DNA from: Legionella genomosp. 1 | Lineage (GTDB): Bacteria > Pseudomonadota > Gammaproteobacteria > Legionellales > Legionellaceae | NCBI GenBank assembly: GCA_945901965.1 | Contig: CAMDMN010000080.1 | Location: forward strand, 1-8,441 | Direction: 5' to 3' | DNA: 8,441 nt | Shown: piece after piece, positions 1 through 7,279 of the stretch | Layout of the letters: the number at the start of each line of letters is the position of its first letter | How positions within the stretch are numbered: position 1 is the stretch's first letter | Notes under the pieces: model-generated | Database searches by the model: none | Seen by the model: the letters and a program-made list of their open reading frames with translations, nothing else | What the model was told of the DNA's origin: nothing | Program-made: the position numbers and the translations under genes

Positions 1-1653
1 AAAGCCCCTCATTTAGCTGAGGAATGGCATAAAAGCAAGAACTCCTTAACGCCTTACGAAATTTCCTATTCCTCGAATAAAAAATTTTGGTGGATTTGTA
101 GAAAAGGTCATGAATGGCAAGCCGCCGTTGGAAATAGATATAGAGGTACAGGTTGTCCAATTTGCAGCGGCAGGAAATTGTCACAACAAAACAATTTAGC
201 AATTAAATGCCCTCATTTGCTAAAGGAATGGCATCCAACAAAAAATTTTGATTTAACGCCATTCGATGTAACTCCAAGAGGAAAAAATATTATTTGGTGG
301 TTGTGTGAACGTGGGCATGAATGGCAAGCTACGACGGGTAATAGATATATGGGTACAGGATGCCCTTATTGTTCTGGTAAGATCGTCAGTGCTGATTATA
401 ATCTTGCCGTTAAAAGCCCTCAATTAGCTCAGGAATGGCATGTTGAGAAAAACCATCCATTAACACCATTTGAGGTTACGCCAAAAACACCTAAAATAGT
501 CTGGTGGTTGTGTAAGCAGGGACATGAATGGCCAACTAGTATTGCTGCTAGGTTTAATGGAACTAATTGTCCTTACTGTGCTGGAAAAAAACCTTCTGCA
601 GAATATAACCTTGCAATAAAACGCCCTTGCTTAATTTCAGAATGGCACAAAGAAAAGAATAAGCCATTAACGCCTGATAACATAACCCCCGGTTCTAAAA
701 AAAGAGTATGGTGGAAGTGTGCGTATCAACATGAATGGCAAGCTGCTGTTTATACGCGAGTAAATGGTCATAATTGTCCTAAGTGTAATATTAGAACTTC
801 TCGTCTTGAGATTAGAATTTATTGTGAATTAAAGAGCATCTTTGATGATGTATGGTGGCAAGAAAAAATTCACAAAAAAGAAATTGATGTTTATATTCCC
901 CATCTGACACTGGGGATTGAGATTGATGGTTTCTATTGGCATCAGAGCGATGAAAGACAAACAGCTGACCAAGTTAAGCAAACTATACTTGGCAATAATG
1001 GAATCTTTTTAATCCGTGTTGTAGATGATAGGTTGGAAATAAACGAAAGCAATTCTATTCCTTATGTAAATAACGAGGATCACTATAATGTGATTGTTCG
1101 CCTTTTGGCATTTATTAAGCTGAAATTGAAGTTAAATGAAGCTGACATAAGAAAGATTGATGAATATATACTCAGGAGACAATATCAAAATGAGGTGGAG
1201 TATAACTCAACAGTGTCCGTTCTCCCCACTCCATTAATGAAAAGATCTATTGCAGGAAATCCTGAGTTACTGAAAGAATGGCATCCTAGTAAAAATAGTT
1301 ATCATCCGGAACAGTTATCATATGGTTCAAAAATTAAAGCTTGGTGGTTGTGTGAGCGAGGGCATGAATGGCAAGCAACTCCAAATAGTCGAACTCGACC
1401 ACAAGGTACGGGGTGCCCATATTGCAGCGGGAAACAACCAACTAAAGATAATAATTTGGAGGTAAAAAGTCCTGAGCTCGTTAGAGAATGGCATCCAGAG
1501 AAAAATAATGATCTTAGACCAGATATGTTTTTACCAAGGAGTAATAAAAAGGTTTGGTGGTTATGTGAACGAGGGCATGAATGGCAAGCATCAATTGATA
1601 ATCGATTTAATGGGACAGGCTGCCCAATTTGCTGGAATACTAAAAAATTTTAG
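1..1653 (+). CDS. Zinc-ribbon repeat protein with internal VSR/DUF559-like nuclease domain (5' end outside window)
   Basis: The frame is open from base 1, so the N-terminus is missing; the TTG at 178 is only an internal codon. Six copies of a unit of about 68-69 codons are visible, four before and two after a different domain. Each unit has an EWH motif, a WW.C..GHEW motif and a final CPxC (for example 154-165, 361-372, 568-579, 775-786, 1414-1425, 1621-1632). This is the pattern of the 'probable zinc-ribbon' family (PF14311/DUF4379). Between units four and five (about 793-1200) lies a nuclease-like domain: an early Glu at 808, EID at 880-888, and GIEIDGFYWH with acidic codons at 919 and 925, followed by an IRV strand. 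This resembles very-short-patch-repair/DUF559 PD-(D/E)XK folds. Role inferred: zinc-dependent nucleic-acid binding coupled to DNA cleavage; the target is unknown. No gene name is assigned. Confidence 0.8.
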   Translation, partial: KAPHLAEEWHKSKNSLTPYEISYSSNKKFWWICRKGHEWQAAVGNRYRGTGCPICSGRKLSQQNNLAIKCPHLLKEWHPTKNFDLTPFDVTPRGKNIIWWLCERGHEWQATTGNRYMGTGCPYCSGKIVSADYNLAVKSPQLAQEWHVEKNHPLTPFEVTPKTPKIVWWLCKQGHEWPTSIAARFNGTNCPYCAGKKPSAEYNLAIKRPCLISEWHKEKNKPLTPDNITPGSKKRVWWKCAYQHEWQAAVYTRVNGHNCPKCNIRTSRLEIRIYCELKSIFDDVWWQEKIHKKEIDVYIPHLTLGIEIDGFYWHQSDERQTADQVKQTILGNNGIFLIRVVDDRLEINESNSIPYVNNEDHYNVIVRLLAFIKLKLKLNEADIRKIDEYILRRQYQNEVEYNSTVSVLPTPLMKRSIAGNPELLKEWHPSKNSYHPEQLSYGSKIKAWWLCERGHEWQATPNSRTRPQGTGCPYCSGKQPTKDNNLEVKSPELVREWHPEKNNDLRPDMFLPRSNKKVWWLCERGHEWQASIDNRFNGTGCPICWNTKKF

Positions 1654-1672
1654 TTATTTTTAGTTATATCGA

Positions 1673-1692
1673 TACTGTGGTTAAAAACAGTA
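1673..1692 (+). terminator. Weak stem-loop after the zinc-ribbon gene
   Basis: TACTGT and ACAGTA form a 6-bp stem around an 8-nt loop, 20 bp after the stop at 1651-1653, followed by an A/T-rich run. The stem is short and has no GC core, so it is at best a weak terminator. Confidence 0.25.
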
Positions 1693-1743
1693 ATATTTTA
1701 GATCAATAAATAAAGAATTATTTAAAGAGAAGGGGATTATTAC

Positions 1744-2216
1744 ATGCAATCAGAACAATTAGTGAGAACTTGGATTTGCGACTCGTGTGACGAAATTATT
1801 CAGAACCAGAAGATGGATGGGTGGAGTGGATGCACTCTATAACTAATAGCAAAGCATATGATCTTCGTCTGGTACATCACGCAGGCTCAGGTGCTAATAA
1901 ATCTTCTTGTCAATTTAACTCTACATTGGTAAGTCAACAAGGTTGTATTCTACTAGATTTACATTTGTCTATGTGTTTAGGGGCTGATGGATTAATGAGA
2001 TTGCTATCGTTTCTTGCTAAGCAGGAGTTGCCACAAGATCAGGTGCTCGAAATGATCAAGCGTCTTCATATTCCTGGGTATGAACATGCTCGTCATTATT
2101 TTAAAAAAGCAATAAATCAGTTTGTTATTGAACCAAACATGCCACCTGGCTTCTATTGTCAAAATCAAATTGATGCGGTATTAGAGTGGTCAAGATCAAT
2201 AAATCAAGATGCTTAA
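1744..2216 (+). pseudogene. Small conserved hypothetical protein, split by a -1 frameshift
   Basis: A good Shine-Dalgarno (AAGGGG near 1729) precedes ATG 1744, which opens a short frame ending at a stop after 32 codons. It encodes a TWICDSCDEII segment with a CxxC pair. The frame one base back (codons from 1803) reads EPEDGWVEW and continues for about 137 codons to TAA at 2214-2216, with GADGLMRLL and MIKRLHIPGYEHAR motifs. Together the two halves read as one protein, 'WIC.SC.EII..PEDGWVEW...', as I recall it from small Legionella-type hypothetical proteins, so one base seems lost near 1800-1803. No slippery heptamer is visible, which argues against programmed frameshifting. A shorter product from GTG 1821 or ATG 1830 would lack the CxxC segment. 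Function unknown. A sequencing error is the alternative explanation. Confidence 0.7.
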
Positions 2217-2388
2217 CATAAAATTAAACGGTTAATTGATAATCCGCCCTTTTTTAACCAAGATTAAAATTATAGATTTGTAGAAGTATAATTCTAAGTT
2301 TTTTTAATGGACATTTTGTGACATCATATAATGGTGGCACTATAATATGGAGTGTAGACCAGAGGAAGATATAGGTAATGATAAAATA
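2217..2388. other. Intergenic flank left of the transposon
   Basis: No gene is seen here. The stretch is AT-rich, with a weak GGTTAA/TTAACC inverted repeat (2230-2235 and 2254-2259) followed by little else that could act as a terminator, then the promoter described separately. Just before the transposon end are a purine-rich AGAGGAAG (from 2361) and an ATG at 2378, whose frame stops after three codons at 2387-2389, where the terminal repeat begins. This could be the remaining start of a gene cut by the insertion. Confidence 0.45.
2318..2346 (+). promoter_or_regulatory. Sigma70-type promoter pointing into the transposon
   Basis: GTGACA (2318-2323) and a consensus TATAAT (2341-2346) are separated by 17 bp, with one mismatch to the -35 consensus. 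A second TATAAT lies at 2327-2332, but no -35 box is suitably placed for it. Transcription would start near 2353, run over the AGAGGAAG/ATG at 2361-2380 and then into the left terminal repeat. It may originally have served the interrupted gene and could now drive the transposon operon. Confidence 0.55.
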
Positions 2389-2428
2389 GGCCTGGGACTA
2401 AAGATCGTGCTGTGAAGTGTAAATTCAA
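2389..2428 (+). repeat. Left terminal inverted repeat
   Basis: Three blocks: an identical outer 18 bp (GGCCTGGGACTAAAGATC), a divergent 9 bp, then an identical inner 13 bp (AGTGTAAATTCAA). Compared with the reverse complement of 7240-7279, 31 bases match in the two outer blocks plus a few in the middle. Tn3-family ends are typically about 38 bp and start with GGGG; here the G-run is only GGG at 2394-2396. Confidence 0.9.
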
Positions 2429-2546
2429 TACAAGTTCCTAATTAACAAATTGCTTTCGTGCTTTGGCTGTTTATGTTATCATCGGCGTTTAAATTATCTG
2501 CTTATAACATTTAATACTTCCGATACAGCCTAAAATAGTAACTTTA
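2429..2546. promoter_or_regulatory. Leader of the transposon operon: possible promoter and recombination (resolution) site
   Basis: This is the only noncoding space inside the element. TTGCTT (2450-2455) and TATGTT (2472-2477) are spaced 16 bp, a plausible but weak promoter. The segment has nested inverted repeats: GGCTGT/ACAGCC (2465-2470 and 2525-2530), ATGTTAT/ATAACAT (2473-2479 and 2504-2510) and ATCGG/CCGAT (2481-2485 and 2520-2524). In Tn4430 the TnpI recombination site lies in the noncoding part of the element, so this is the natural candidate for the resolution site. The 24-bp gap between the inner arms is wider than a standard tyrosine-recombinase core. Confidence 0.4.
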
Positions 2547-3623
2547 ATGAGCGAAAAAAAACCTTCTCTTCCATCCGTTGGAAATTCTCAACATCGGATT
2601 TTGGTCGAGGATATTGTTCAATTAATTAGGCAAGGACAGCGCCGCGTAGCAACTGAGGTCAATGCAACTGTTGTTTTGCTGTATTGGACCATTGGAAAAC
2701 GAATTAATGATGAAATTCTTATTGATAAAAGAGCCGATTACGGTAATCAAATTATCGACACTGTTTCAGCTCAGTTAAGTCTCCAGTTCGGTAAAGGTTA
2801 TAGCCGGTCTGGGTTATTTAGGATGGTTCGTTTTGCCAAACTTTATCCTGATAATCAAATTGTCGCTACAGTGTCGCGACAATTATCATGGTCTCATGTG
2901 GTGCTACTTTGTCAGCTGGATGAAGAAATTAAGCGTGATTTTTATCTACAAATGGCCTGTATTGAGCATTGGGGTGTTCGAACTCTTCGCGAGAAGATGG
3001 GGTCAATGTTATTTGAGCGTACGGTAATTAGCAAGCAACCTGAGGAAGTCATTAAATATGAACTAAAAAAACTCGCTCAAACACAACAGTTAACCCCTGA
3101 GCTTGTTTTTAGAGATCCTTGTTTTTTAGATTTTATTGGGCTCAATACAAAATATTCTGAGTCTGATTTGGAAAATGCCATACTGGACCATATAGAAGAA
3201 TTCATTCAGGAATTAGGGAGTGATTTTTGTTTTGTTGCTCGGCAAAAAAGAATGGCAACAAAGCAGAAAGACCGATACCTCGATTTGTTATTTTTCCACC
3301 GCAGCATGCGTAGGCTTATAGCTATTGAATTAAAATTAGATCGATTCGAACCAGAGCATAAAGGCCAAATGGAATGGTACTTACGTTGGCTTGATAAAAA
3401 TGAACGAAAAGAGGGCGAGGAAAAACCGCTGGGTATTATTCTTTGTGCAAGCAAGGATGAAGAAGACGTTGAGTACCTGGAATTAGATCAGGCAGGGATA
3501 CATGTTGCTCAATATTTAACACAATTGCCATCCAAAGAGCTGATGGAGGCTAAATTACATGATGCAATTGTCAATGCAAAACAACAACATGAGATGCATG
3601 CATTAAATTTGGATAAGCCATGA
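2547..3623 (+). CDS. PD-(D/E)XK nuclease family protein, DUF1016/YhcG type
   Basis: The 358-residue length is usual for the YhcG family. The N-terminal part (about residues 15-155) matches DUF1016_N in style, with RVATEVNATVVLLYWTIGKRI and a WSHVVLL segment. The C-terminal part (about 175-345) is the nuclease fold: D246 in RYLDLLFF, E261 and K263 in IELKLD, and Q274 in KGQMEWY, giving an apparently intact D...ExK...Q set. ATG 2547 is the only candidate start, because the frame is closed by TAA at 2505-2507 and holds no other start codon between. The Shine-Dalgarno is poor. The stop overlaps the transposase start (ATGA, 3620-3623), implying translational coupling. Family members often sit near type I restriction systems or mobile elements and their exact role is poorly known. 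Here it may act in transposition, in plasmid competition or in defence; this is inference. Confidence 0.85.
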   Translation: MSEKKPSLPSVGNSQHRILVEDIVQLIRQGQRRVATEVNATVVLLYWTIGKRINDEILIDKRADYGNQIIDTVSAQLSLQFGKGYSRSGLFRMVRFAKLYPDNQIVATVSRQLSWSHVVLLCQLDEEIKRDFYLQMACIEHWGVRTLREKMGSMLFERTVISKQPEEVIKYELKKLAQTQQLTPELVFRDPCFLDFIGLNTKYSESDLENAILDHIEEFIQELGSDFCFVARQKRMATKQKDRYLDLLFFHRSMRRLIAIELKLDRFEPEHKGQMEWYLRWLDKNERKEGEEKPLGIILCASKDEEDVEYLELDQAGIHVAQYLTQLPSKELMEAKLHDAIVNAKQQHEMHALNLDKP

Positions 3624-6529
3624 GCCGGATTCGATGGCAATTTACTGAAGAAGAGCTCTCGTTAGCAAGAACCAAGTATAAAAAGAGTCAACTTTATTTT
3701 GCGCTACAACTAAAACATTATGAGCACTCTATGGAGTTTATAGAAGATATTACAAGCCTATCTACGAAGACCATATACGCAGTAGCCAAAAAACTTGAAT
3801 TACCCTCGCAATTAAAACCTTTATCTAATAAAACTCAAGCGATTTACCGACAGGAAATTAGGGAATACTTTCAATCCAAAGCAGTCAGTGCTGGAGATGA
3901 ACTACTCATTAAAAATTGGTTAACTGATACTGTTTTTCCTCATGAATCATTAGGCATGGAACAACTAAAGGAACGAGCTTCTGATTTCTTGATAAAACAT
4001 AAAGTTGAACCGCTAAGTGAAGGAGCACTAGAGCGAGTTATTAAAAGCGCGAAACACCAACATGAAGAAGCCTGGTTTGAGTCAATTCATATGGGACTTG
4101 ATCCTGAGTCCAAAAATCATCTTGATAAACTTTTGATAGTCGAAAAGAATGTTTCCCGCTTATCCGAGATTAAACGATGGCCAGGGGGGTTATCACTGGA
4201 AACAATTCTTGGAGAAGCAGAAAAATTAAAATTCCTTAAATTAATTGTTTTGCCAAAATGTTTAAATGATATTCCCAATAAATCCTTGCAGCGTCATTAT
4301 CGTAATATATGCACGAAGTACCCTAGCGCAATTAAGAATATGCCAATTAGTCATCGATATGCGCTTCTTGCAGTCTTCTCACTGATCAAGCGAAGACAAG
4401 TTACTGACAATTTAGTTGACCTTTTGATAAGACTAACTAAAAAGATCATGACTTCTGGTGAAAACAAACTCAAAAAAGAGTTATCAAAGGTTGTTGAAAT
4501 TAAAAAAGGATGTAATCGTAAAGTTTTATTAAATACTTTGATTACTACGATTATTAAATATGAAGATCACATTATTAAGGAAGCAATTTACCCAGTGATA
4601 CCCAAAGAACGCTTAGAGGCTGCTCAGGAGCAAAACTCAAAAAAACCAATTTCTTATGACAGTTTAGTTCATGAACGATCTAGAAATTCTTATTTAAAGC
4701 ATTATCGAAGAATGGTAGCGCCTGTACTGGAACTGTTGGACTTTAAGACTAATAATACACATTATCAACCCATCATCGAGGCACTATCTCTCATACAGTC
4801 TCAATTGGATAGTGGCACAACTTATTACCCCATGAATCTGTGTGTTCCTATTGATGGTGCTGTTAAAAATCTCCACAAACCTTTAATTCTAGAGCATACT
4901 GAGCAAGGGGAGCGTATTAATAGAATTAATTATGAGCTCTGTGTACTTAGAAATTTACGGGATAAATTGCGCGTTAAAGAAATTTGGATACAAGGTGCCT
5001 ATCAATATAGGAATCCAGAAGAAGATGTACCTCAGGATTTTAATGAAAAAAAAGATTATTACATTAGCTTATTAAAAAAACCAAAATCATCAAAATACTT
5101 CATTCGTCACTTGAAACAATTATTAAATAAAAATCTAGGATTATTTAATAAAGAGCTTCCGAAGAACACCAAGGTATCACTATTAAAAAAACCATTAGGA
5201 CACATAAAAGTTTCTAAATTGATAGAGCAAACAGCACCGCCTCAACTTGAAAATATTAAACAAGAGGTCTTTAAGCGCTGGCCAAATACCAGTCTATTGG
5301 ATGTATTAAAAGAGACTGATTTATTTGTCGATTTTATCAAAGCATTTACACCTAGTGGTCCCAAAGAAGGGCTGGATGTAGAGACAATAAAAAAACGATT
5401 GCTTTTAGTCATATTAGGTTATGGTACTAATACGGGATTAAAAAGTGTCAGTGCAGGTAATGATGATGTGACTTATCAAGATTTGAAACATGTAAAACTG
5501 CGCTATCTTGATGCTGATAACTTACGTGATGCAATAAGAATGGTTATTAATCAATTACTTGAGATTCGCGCACCGGAAATATGGGATTATTGCACTACCG
5601 CTGTTGCGTCTGATTCAACACACATTGGAGCTTCCGATCAAAATTTAATGAGTCAATGGCATCCTCGCTATCATAAAAAGGGAGTAATGATTTACTGGCA
5701 TGTCGATACAAAATCAGTATGTATTTACTCACAGTTAAAGAGTTGTGCCTCATCTGAAGTATCGTCAATGATTGAAGGCGTACTTCGTCATTGCACTGAT
5801 ATGAGTGTACAAAAGAACTATGTTGATACTCATGGTGCAAGTGAAGTTGGCTTCGCTTTTTCATATATGCTAGATTTTGATTTGTTACCTCGCTTTAAAA
5901 ATATTCACTCACAAAGCCTATATGTTGCTGAAAAAGATGACTTAGATAAATATGGCAATTTATCTTCAATTATATCTCGACCAATCAATTGGGATCTCAT
6001 TGAGTCGCAATATGACCAAATCATAAAATATACGATTGCTTTGAAGTTAGGTACTGCCAATGCTGAAGCAATTATGAAAAGGTTCACTCGAGATAATTTA
6101 CAGCATCCTACTTATAAGGCGCTTAGTGAGCTTGGTAAAGCAATTAAAACAATATTTTTATGCCGTTATTTGGGATCAGAAGAGCTGCGACGTGAAATTC
6201 ATGAGGGTCTGAATGTTGTAGAACGATGGAATGGCATTAATGATTTTATATTTTATGGTAAAAAAGGAACATTTCGAACTAACAGGCCCGAAGAGCTGGA
6301 GCTTTCGATGCTTTGCTTGCACCTGCTACAGTTAAGTATGGTCTATATTAATACGGTTATGCTTCAGCAGGTGTTCAAGGAATCAAGCTGGTTGTCTAAA
6401 ATCACTATAGAGGATAAACGAGCCATCACCCCATTATTACATGAACATATTAATCCTTATGGGATCTTTATTCTTGACTTAAGTTCTCGTCTTGCCATTA
6501 ACCATCCAGCTCTAAGGGAGGCGGCATAA
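3620..6529 (+). CDS. tnpA: Tn3-family transposase
   Basis: At 969 residues it has the full length of Tn3 TnpA. The N-terminal region (about 1-165) has the DUF4158 pattern, with FTEEELSLA, FALQLKHYE and a HR/RQEIREYF-like segment, and would bind the terminal repeats. The C-terminal DDE_Tnp_Tn3 region (about 570-960) carries the catalytic triad: D665 in ASDSTHI, D736 in YVDTHGASEVGF, and E868 in LNVVERWNGI. The motif after D736 (TDTHG.nEv.F in relatives) is well kept, as is the PRFKNIHSQ stretch. It performs replicative transposition through cointegrates. ATG 3620 lies inside the nuclease stop, and only a weak GGATAAG precedes it, so translation probably depends on the upstream gene. No internal stop or missing catalytic residue is visible, so it is likely active. 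Confidence 0.93.
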   Translation: MSRIRWQFTEEELSLARTKYKKSQLYFALQLKHYEHSMEFIEDITSLSTKTIYAVAKKLELPSQLKPLSNKTQAIYRQEIREYFQSKAVSAGDELLIKNWLTDTVFPHESLGMEQLKERASDFLIKHKVEPLSEGALERVIKSAKHQHEEAWFESIHMGLDPESKNHLDKLLIVEKNVSRLSEIKRWPGGLSLETILGEAEKLKFLKLIVLPKCLNDIPNKSLQRHYRNICTKYPSAIKNMPISHRYALLAVFSLIKRRQVTDNLVDLLIRLTKKIMTSGENKLKKELSKVVEIKKGCNRKVLLNTLITTIIKYEDHIIKEAIYPVIPKERLEAAQEQNSKKPISYDSLVHERSRNSYLKHYRRMVAPVLELLDFKTNNTHYQPIIEALSLIQSQLDSGTTYYPMNLCVPIDGAVKNLHKPLILEHTEQGERINRINYELCVLRNLRDKLRVKEIWIQGAYQYRNPEEDVPQDFNEKKDYYISLLKKPKSSKYFIRHLKQLLNKNLGLFNKELPKNTKVSLLKKPLGHIKVSKLIEQTAPPQLENIKQEVFKRWPNTSLLDVLKETDLFVDFIKAFTPSGPKEGLDVETIKKRLLLVILGYGTNTGLKSVSAGNDDVTYQDLKHVKLRYLDADNLRDAIRMVINQLLEIRAPEIWDYCTTAVASDSTHIGASDQNLMSQWHPRYHKKGVMIYWHVDTKSVCIYSQLKSCASSEVSSMIEGVLRHCTDMSVQKNYVDTHGASEVGFAFSYMLDFDLLPRFKNIHSQSLYVAEKDDLDKYGNLSSIISRPINWDLIESQYDQIIKYTIALKLGTANAEAIMKRFTRDNLQHPTYKALSELGKAIKTIFLCRYLGSEELRREIHEGLNVVERWNGINDFIFYGKKGTFRTNRPEELELSMLCLHLLQLSMVYINTVMLQQVFKESSWLSKITIEDKRAITPLLHEHINPYGIFILDLSSRLAINHPALREAA

Positions 6530-6530
6530 T

Positions 6531-7235
6531 ATGGATAAACGTACTGGCCCACGAAAAAAAGCATTGCAGATTATAAAATATTTCCGGCATGAAAACCCTG
6601 ATTACAATTATCTTCGCACCGTTTTTCAGCATTTGCGCAAAGAGCTTAATGTTGCTGTAACAGCTGAATCAAAAAAACTACCTTACGTGCCAACAGAAGC
6701 TGAGCTGAAAAAATATTATGAAGTGGTTTGGCAGACAAAAAATATGCAAGATATGATGATTATTAAGACGTTACTCTATACTGGAATTCGTGTCAGTGAG
6801 TTAATACGTCTTAATATTGAGGACATTGATTTTGATCGTTATCAGATAAGAATCACTGCTGGAAAGGGAAAAAAAGATAGGATAGTTCCGTTTCCAAAAA
6901 GTTTTCGAGAAACTTTAGCTATGCATGTCTCAAATGCTAATAAAAACAATCAGGTTAGCTTATTTGAATCATCTTGGAAAAGACCGTATTCAGATCGCGG
7001 TATTCGTAAAATGTTGGAAAAATACAGCGAAATAGCCGGAATGAGTCACACTATTTCTCCTCACAAATTAAGACATTTTTTGTTCACTTGGTTGAAAGCT
7101 CAAGGAGTGGATGATGCATTGATTCAACCGTATTCAGGCCATGAAACCCGTGCCTCTCTTGAGGTATACTCGAAATTGTCGTTATCAAACGCTCAAGATA
7201 CTTACGATGAAAAGATTAAAGACTTCCCAGTGTAA
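6531..7235 (+). CDS. Short tyrosine recombinase, probable cointegrate resolvase (TnpI-like)
   Basis: This 234-residue protein has all catalytic residues of the tyrosine recombinase family: R87 (TGIRVSEL), K112 (AGKGKKDR), H178 and R181 (PHKLRH), H204 (SGHETRA) and the nucleophile Y213 (LEVYSKL). The catalytic domain spans about 55-230. Before it only about 50 residues remain, so the N-terminal core-binding domain is shorter than in Xer or Tn4430 TnpI proteins of roughly 280-300 residues. The start is firm: TAA at 6513-6515 closes the frame, and GGGAGG at 6516-6521 lies 9 nt before ATG 6531. It begins 1 nt after the transposase stop and ends 4 nt before the right terminal repeat. The inferred role is to resolve Tn3-type cointegrates at a site in this element. 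An integrase of another origin captured by the transposon is less likely. Confidence 0.87.
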   Translation: MDKRTGPRKKALQIIKYFRHENPDYNYLRTVFQHLRKELNVAVTAESKKLPYVPTEAELKKYYEVVWQTKNMQDMMIIKTLLYTGIRVSELIRLNIEDIDFDRYQIRITAGKGKKDRIVPFPKSFRETLAMHVSNANKNNQVSLFESSWKRPYSDRGIRKMLEKYSEIAGMSHTISPHKLRHFLFTWLKAQGVDDALIQPYSGHETRASLEVYSKLSLSNAQDTYDEKIKDFPV

Positions 7236-7239
7236 TGTG

Positions 7240-7279
7240 TTGAATTTACACTCCGGAACAGGATCTTTAGTCCCAGGCC
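7240..7279 (-). repeat. Right terminal inverted repeat
   Basis: The reverse complement matches 2389-2428 in the outer 18 bp and the inner 13 bp, with a divergent 9-bp middle of the same length. It begins 5 bp after the last base of the recombinase stop codon. A TAG at 7268-7270 inside it closes the frame that continues into the rep fragment, so that fragment has no start of its own upstream of the repeat. Confidence 0.9.

Larger units (their letters stand above)
2389..7279 (+). mobile_element. Tn3-family transposon carrying a DUF1016 nuclease, transposase and tyrosine recombinase
   Basis: The element of 4,891 bp is delimited by 40-bp imperfect inverted repeats and holds three same-strand genes with overlaps or 1-nt gaps, an apparent single operon. 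The large transposase has the Tn3 DDE signature. A tyrosine recombinase in place of a serine resolvase is known from Tn4430-like and Tn5401-like elements. A PD-(D/E)XK nuclease as the first operon gene is not part of the usual Tn3 set. I see no 5-bp target duplication: the bases outside are AAATA on the left and AAGAA on the right. The GGCC at each outermost end is its own reverse complement, so the exact boundary is uncertain by a few bases. Confidence 0.85.

Noticed and set aside
178..180. TTG as the start of the zinc-ribbon protein
   Set aside because: The same frame is open to base 1 and encodes another complete-looking repeat unit upstream.
193..786. Regular 207-bp periodicity taken as a CRISPR array or tandem noncoding repeat
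   Set aside because: The period is a whole number of codons and the repeats encode zinc-ribbon units; DNA identity is only partial.
2384..2393. 5-bp target duplication at the transposon ends
   Set aside because: No direct 5-mer match at any nearby boundary; the shared GGCC is self-complementary and equally well part of the inverted repeats.
2833..3027. 64-codon + strand open frame
   Set aside because: It lies inside the nuclease gene in another frame, with no family-like motifs.
3206..3454. 82-codon - strand open frame
   Set aside because: Antisense shadow of the nuclease catalytic region, low-complexity serine-rich translation.
5595..6087. Two - strand open frames (5595-5864 and 5905-6087)
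   Set aside because: Both are antisense to the conserved DDE core of the transposase; no supporting signals.
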